Positions 60,290 to 64,000 of a stretch of DNA of 64,000 bases are shown in pieces (the first letter of the stretch is position 1; each line of letters opens with the position of its first letter). Position numbers and translations under genes: made by a program. The notes below the pieces were generated by a model. That model ran no database searches and had not been told where the DNA came from. It was given only the letters and a program-made list of their open reading frames with translations. Source of the stretch: Pampus argenteus (Eukaryota > Chordata > Actinopteri > Scombriformes > Stromateidae); assembly GCA_036937835.1 (NCBI GenBank), contig CM072879.1, positions 15,369,001 to 15,433,000 on the forward strand. The letters run 5' to 3'.

Positions 60290-63200
60290 ACACATAAAAT
60301 CCACGCTCAGGTATTTCTGTGTTTGCTCGGTATGTTGTGTAATCGTCTGTGTGTGCTCAGATATCATTGTGCTATCTGTATCACTTCCTGCTCCTGTAGT
60401 GACAGTACTTGAAAAATGTGAAACACTTCAATCAATTTCTGTGTGTAAAATGTTGAAATACTGCCTCAGGAATCCCTTAATGTCATTTTGTTCTCTACCT
60501 CATGTGTTCGTTCGATCATTTAATTGACAGGTATGCTAGCCGTAAAGCAGCTCAGATTTTGCACGGAGGCGGGACGTTTTCCAACAGCGGCAACCGCTGG
60601 TTTGATAAAACGCTGCAGGTGAGCTGCAGGATGATTCATGCATGACGAGACAAAATTGGATTTACCTAACAATCAGTGATACAGGTTAGATTAACTCTTC
60701 CTGACTGTGTTTGTTTGAATAGTTTGTGGTGGGTGAGGACGGCTCATGGGGTCTTCTGTATGAGCCAGCCACAGCTGAGGGTCCGCCTATCGCAACACTG
60801 CTGGATCATATCCTGGAGTACTGGTGAGATATGTTTTTATTTTTAAGAAGTTTTTCATATAGTGGCTCTGAAATTAAAACCCACTAAGCACACAAATGTC
60901 AGTAGAGTTTGTCTGGTCTCAGATAATTTTGTCCTTGTTGGCTGCCGTAGAGTCTAACAGAGCCAATCAAAACACTCCAAACAATTAAACAATTGAGAAA
61001 ATAATTGATAATAAAAATGATCAAACAAACAAAAAGATGTCCTGACATAATTTATTCTTTCTTCTTACCCGTGTCCATTAAAACACTCCCACACATTATG
61101 AAACATGACAGTGGAGTCTTTATTTATTTATGTATGTATGTATGTATGTATGTATTTATTTATTATGACTGCAGTGAGAAGCCCGACCCAAAGAGAGCGC
61201 CGCTGGTCCCTCTGCCGATGCCCAAGAAGCTTTATTTTATCATCGACCGAGAAATCAAGAGAGACATAGAACACGCCAAGCAGAACCTCGATATGTAAGT
61301 GTCCTTTTCTTCACATGTTCTCACAAACACGGTAGAGTTTTTGTTTTGTTTTTTAAGTGTGAAGCTTTTGCTGAATACATGCCATGATAAGAGAATAATG
61401 TACTCTCTGTGCAGTGTAAGCTGGATGTGTGCTTTTGTTTCAAAATTCAACAGAGCTGAAATGAACCACAGGCGTGTAAACACATTTATCTTCCTCTCTA
61501 TGTGTGTGTGTGTGTGTGTGTGTGCGTGTTAATGTAACCTTGATGAAACGGAAAGCTCTCATTGGCTGAGCTGCCTTTTTGAATCCCTCAGAAGTTGTTG
61601 TTGTGAGTCACTGCTTTATATGGTCATATTCATATTAATTCATTTAATGCATTTAGATAGTTATGGAGTTGTCTTAAGGAATCTTATGTTCAGAGTGCAA
61701 TATTTTTATATTTTAATGAAAATTTAAATTCAATTTAAACGTTTTTTTCACAGATATTTTGTTATTTGTCTGTACTATCTTGAAATAGAGATATGATGTT
61801 ATTCTCAGTGAAGGTTTCCTGGTTGAATAAAGGTTAAATAAAACACAGAGATAAGATGCCAAATAGCGTCTCTGAACAGAAGCAGGGTTATCATGTGACT
61901 GACTACAGTCAAAAGTTTGGACACATTTTTCTCATTCAAGGAAATGGGAAGGTTGTGTCCAAACCTTTGACTGGTGCTGTAGGTCACATGATGATGATGA
62001 TGATGATGCCTGAGGAAGTTCATTCACTGGAGAAGATTGTGAGATATATCCAAAACCTCCCCGATTGGACATCTAGTTGAGTTTTGAATAAATTTATCAG
62101 AAATAAAAATTTTATGTCGTGCAGACTGATCAACGACCTCGATGTGAACGTCTTCAACTTCAAGAGGTTCGGCAAAGAGCTTCCGAAGCAGCACAAGCTG
62201 AGTCCGAACTCCTTCATCCAGGTGGCCCTGCAGCTGGCTTACTACAGGTAAGAAAAACTCAAGATCTTTCCATGTCACCACGTTACACGTTTGAATTGAG
62301 TGTCATCAGATTAAACGGTTAACTTTTTTTATTATTTCTGTTTCTAGAGTTCACAATGAGGTCTGTCCTGCCTGTGACATCGCCTCTCAGAGGATGTTTC
62401 GAGGAGGAAGGACAGAGTTCATCCGCTCGCCCACAAATCAGACGCTCGGGTTCATACGAGCCTTTGACGATCCAACTGTTTCGGTGAGAATTCACTTTTA
62501 ATTTGTTCGGTTTCAGCCTGCTTCATTTGGGATGGAAATCAGGTGTATCTTGTAATAATTGTATTGTTGTTGTGTTGCAGCGTGAAGCAAAGCTGCAGCT
62601 GTTCAGAGAAGCCGTTGACGCCTACACAGCTCTGACTAGTCGGGTAAATGTCGAGTAAACTAAAGCTTCGACAGCTTTTGTCATCTGTTGTTTACAGATA
62701 AACTCTTTATCTTCTAGTATTTCATGTCCACTGTCGCCCGTCCTCTGCTCTGCTTCAGGCGCTAAAAGGACACGGCATTGACCGCCACCTGCTGGGGCTG
62801 AAGCTGCAGGCCATCGAGGAGGGACTGAGCATTCCCAAAATCTTCATGGATACAGCTTACGGGTTGGCAGCGCACTGGAAACTCCGAACAGGACAGGTGT
62901 GTTACAGAAATTAAGTTTTCACAGGACGTATTTACAGTCTGTAGCCCAACAGGAAGTGGGGGATTTTTGTTGTTGTTTTTGATGATACTGCAAATATACG
63001 AGAACGGGATTTCTACCAGCAGTTTTCGTGATGTGAGGTTCTCTTCAGATGGCACATTTACCGCCATGATCATTTATTTTGGGAATTCTTTAATGCTGAC
63101 GTGTGGATTCGGAGGTTAATGTGTCTGTAAACCTACCGGCTGATTTGACTTTAGTTCCCTGGTTTTTATCAGTCACGTTTTGTGTTTTAGCCCCTTGCTG

Positions 63201-63696
63201 AATACAGCACTTTTATGACTCCCACATCATGCAGCTGATCAAACTGTTCAACTTATAATCTACATGCAGTGCAATAAATAAACACACTACATCTCTGTCT
63301 CTGTTTCAGCATAGATACCCAAATGTCTGTCGTTGTGCACCGCCGTGTAATTTAATGAAAAGAGAAAATATCTTGTTTTGAAAGATATTAGATATAAATA
63401 TGTCCCCAATTGTTGCAGCTCTCCACATCTTACATATTTTATGTGCATTCTTTCATATTGTCTTTTCTCTATCTCTATCGTCCAACCTTTAGGTGCCTGC
63501 AAATACAGACAGCGTGATGTGTTTTGGGCCCCTTGTTCCTGACGGTTACGCCATATGTTATAACCCGCAGGCAGACCACGTCCACTTTTCTATAACTGCC
63601 TTCAACTGCTGTGAGGAGACGCATGCAGAGACGTTAGCCGTCACGCTGAAGGACACCTTGTGTCAGCTACAGGAACTACTGCAGCCTACCGTGTAG
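56614..63696 (+). CDS. crat: Carnitine O-acetyltransferase-like protein lacking catalytic residues
   Basis: Fifteen coding exons, 56614-56664, 57013-57237, 57832-57950, 58332-58385, 59043-59208, 59367-59541, 60155-60245, 60531-60618, 60723-60823, 61175-61294, 62125-62247, 62348-62483, 62581-62643, 62759-62896 and 63493-63696, give 617 residues (human 626). CRAT transfers acetyl groups between CoA and carnitine in mitochondria and peroxisomes. Family blocks: NGQLPVEYMRGKPLCMELYP, ITVVRNYQFFQLEVY, MGILTSEHRHTW, LHGGGTFSNSGNRWFDKTLQ, PLPMPKKL, LSPNSFIQVALQLAYYR and DRHLLGLKLQAIEEG. By recalled numbering, human positions map at a constant offset of 5. Catalytic His343 is Pro338; Glu347 is kept (Glu342). 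Ser552-Thr-Ser554 is Arg547-Thr-Gly549. Tyr452 is Cys447. Kept: CoA-side Lys414 and Lys418, Thr460, Arg513 and Met559. The Arg-rich N-terminus could be a mitochondrial presequence; the C-terminus (QPTV) has no peroxisomal SKL/AKL-type signal. Most likely a pseudoenzyme paralogue. Confidence 0.9.
57775..57820. repeat. (GT)23 microsatellite abutting the crat exon 3 acceptor
   Basis: 46 bases of GT repeat, then CTCTCCTGTAG and the exon at 57832. The transcript would carry a UG repeat directly upstream of the 3' splice site. Confidence 0.95.
58040..58260. repeat. Dispersed fish repeat in crat intron 3
   Basis: AGGGCTGCAACTAATGATTA followed by TTAATCTGCCAATTATTTTC is the recognisable head of a repeat I recall as very common in fish. 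Fragments of the same family appear near 57400-57490, 59245-59340, 34830-34880, 20890-21125 and 17745-17790. Confidence 0.6.
60246..60293. repeat. (CA)n microsatellite abutting the crat exon 7 donor
   Basis: The CA repeat begins within a few bases of the donor GTATAC at 60246. Confidence 0.9.
61904..61981. mobile_element. Small Tc1/mariner-type MITE in crat intron 10
   Basis: Left end TACAGTCAAAAGTTTGGACA and right end, read on the other strand, TACAGCACCAGTCAAAGGTT then TGGACACAACC, form imperfect terminal inverted repeats of about 30 bases with almost nothing between. AGTCAAAAGTTTGGACAC is a familiar end sequence of fish Tc1-like elements. No coding capacity. Confidence 0.65.
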
Positions 63697-64000
63697 CGCT
63701 GCTCCTGCAGTATATCCAATAGAGATAATCCCACTCTTCTGCGCCGGGGAAACACAAACAAATATTTTGTAGAAGTCTCTTTTTTTTTTTTTTGACACGG
63801 ATATTTTCTCATGTATGTCCACTTGTCGTGAACTCTTTAGGATGCTTTTATATGCTTTGCTTGAAGCACTCCTTTTTTATAGCAAAAGCTGAGCAAGCGC
63901 GTTACGTGTAGTTGGAAGCATCAAACACTATCTCTGGGTGAAAACAAAACAACCTGAGACGCCAGCATTAATCAGAACGAGCCAAAGCATGCATGTAAAC
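63697..64000 (+). other. crat: crat 3' UTR
   Basis: Sequence after the TAG at 63694-63696. No canonical AATAAA is visible before the window ends, so the transcript probably continues beyond it. Confidence 0.5.

Overview
The window looks like teleost fish nuclear DNA, probably percomorph. Its genes are split by short GT-AG introns, spacers are compact, and there are many CA/GT microsatellites and decayed copies of dispersed fish repeats. All the genes are recognisable vertebrate orthologues. I assembled exons by hand from splice signals, reading phase and remembered family sequences, so junctions are predictions.

Layout: (1) 1-256 minus, the first coding exon of an oxysterol-binding-protein-like gene (osbpl10), running off the left edge. 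(2) 257-6870, a repeat-rich spacer. (3) 7111-8699 plus, tmem42. (4) 8700-14763, a spacer with two copies of a terminal-inverted-repeat element and a perfect 71-bp direct repeat. (5) 14764-18161 minus, zdhhc3, with a 5' noncoding exon near 21.6 kb, head to head with exosc7. (6) 22811-25593 plus, exosc7. (7) 26742-28023 plus, clec3b (tetranectin). (8) 29493-37501 minus, a 13-exon cdcp1 with an enlarged ectodomain. (9) 39928-41416 plus, a very small ajuba/LIMD1-family LIM gene ending half way through its third LIM domain. (10) 41961-44303 plus, nrm (nurim), with a tRNA-Lys(CTT) in its first intron. (11) 45839-54308 plus, ppp1r18 (phostensin), about twice mammalian length. (12) 56614-63696 plus, a carnitine O-acetyltransferase (crat) paralogue in 15 coding exons.

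The left block tmem42-zdhhc3-exosc7-clec3b-cdcp1 has the order and orientation I recall for human 3p21.31. The nrm-ppp1r18 pair is the neighbour pair of human 6p21.3, and CRAT is on human 9q34. A synteny joint therefore lies between about 37.5 and 42 kb. The genes do not form a pathway: they cover lipid transfer, palmitoylation, RNA decay, extracellular lectin function, cell-surface signalling, nuclear envelope, actin/PP1 and acyl-carnitine chemistry.

The most unusual item is the crat paralogue. Its frame is open from start to stop and it aligns with mammalian CRAT at a constant 5-residue offset, yet the catalytic histidine is proline, both serines of the Ser-Thr-Ser motif are lost, and a carnitine-binding tyrosine is cysteine, while the CoA-side lysines remain. 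This looks like a maintained pseudoenzyme. Next are the cdcp1 ectodomain, which appears to have gained two extra A-B exon pairs, and the miniature LIM gene.
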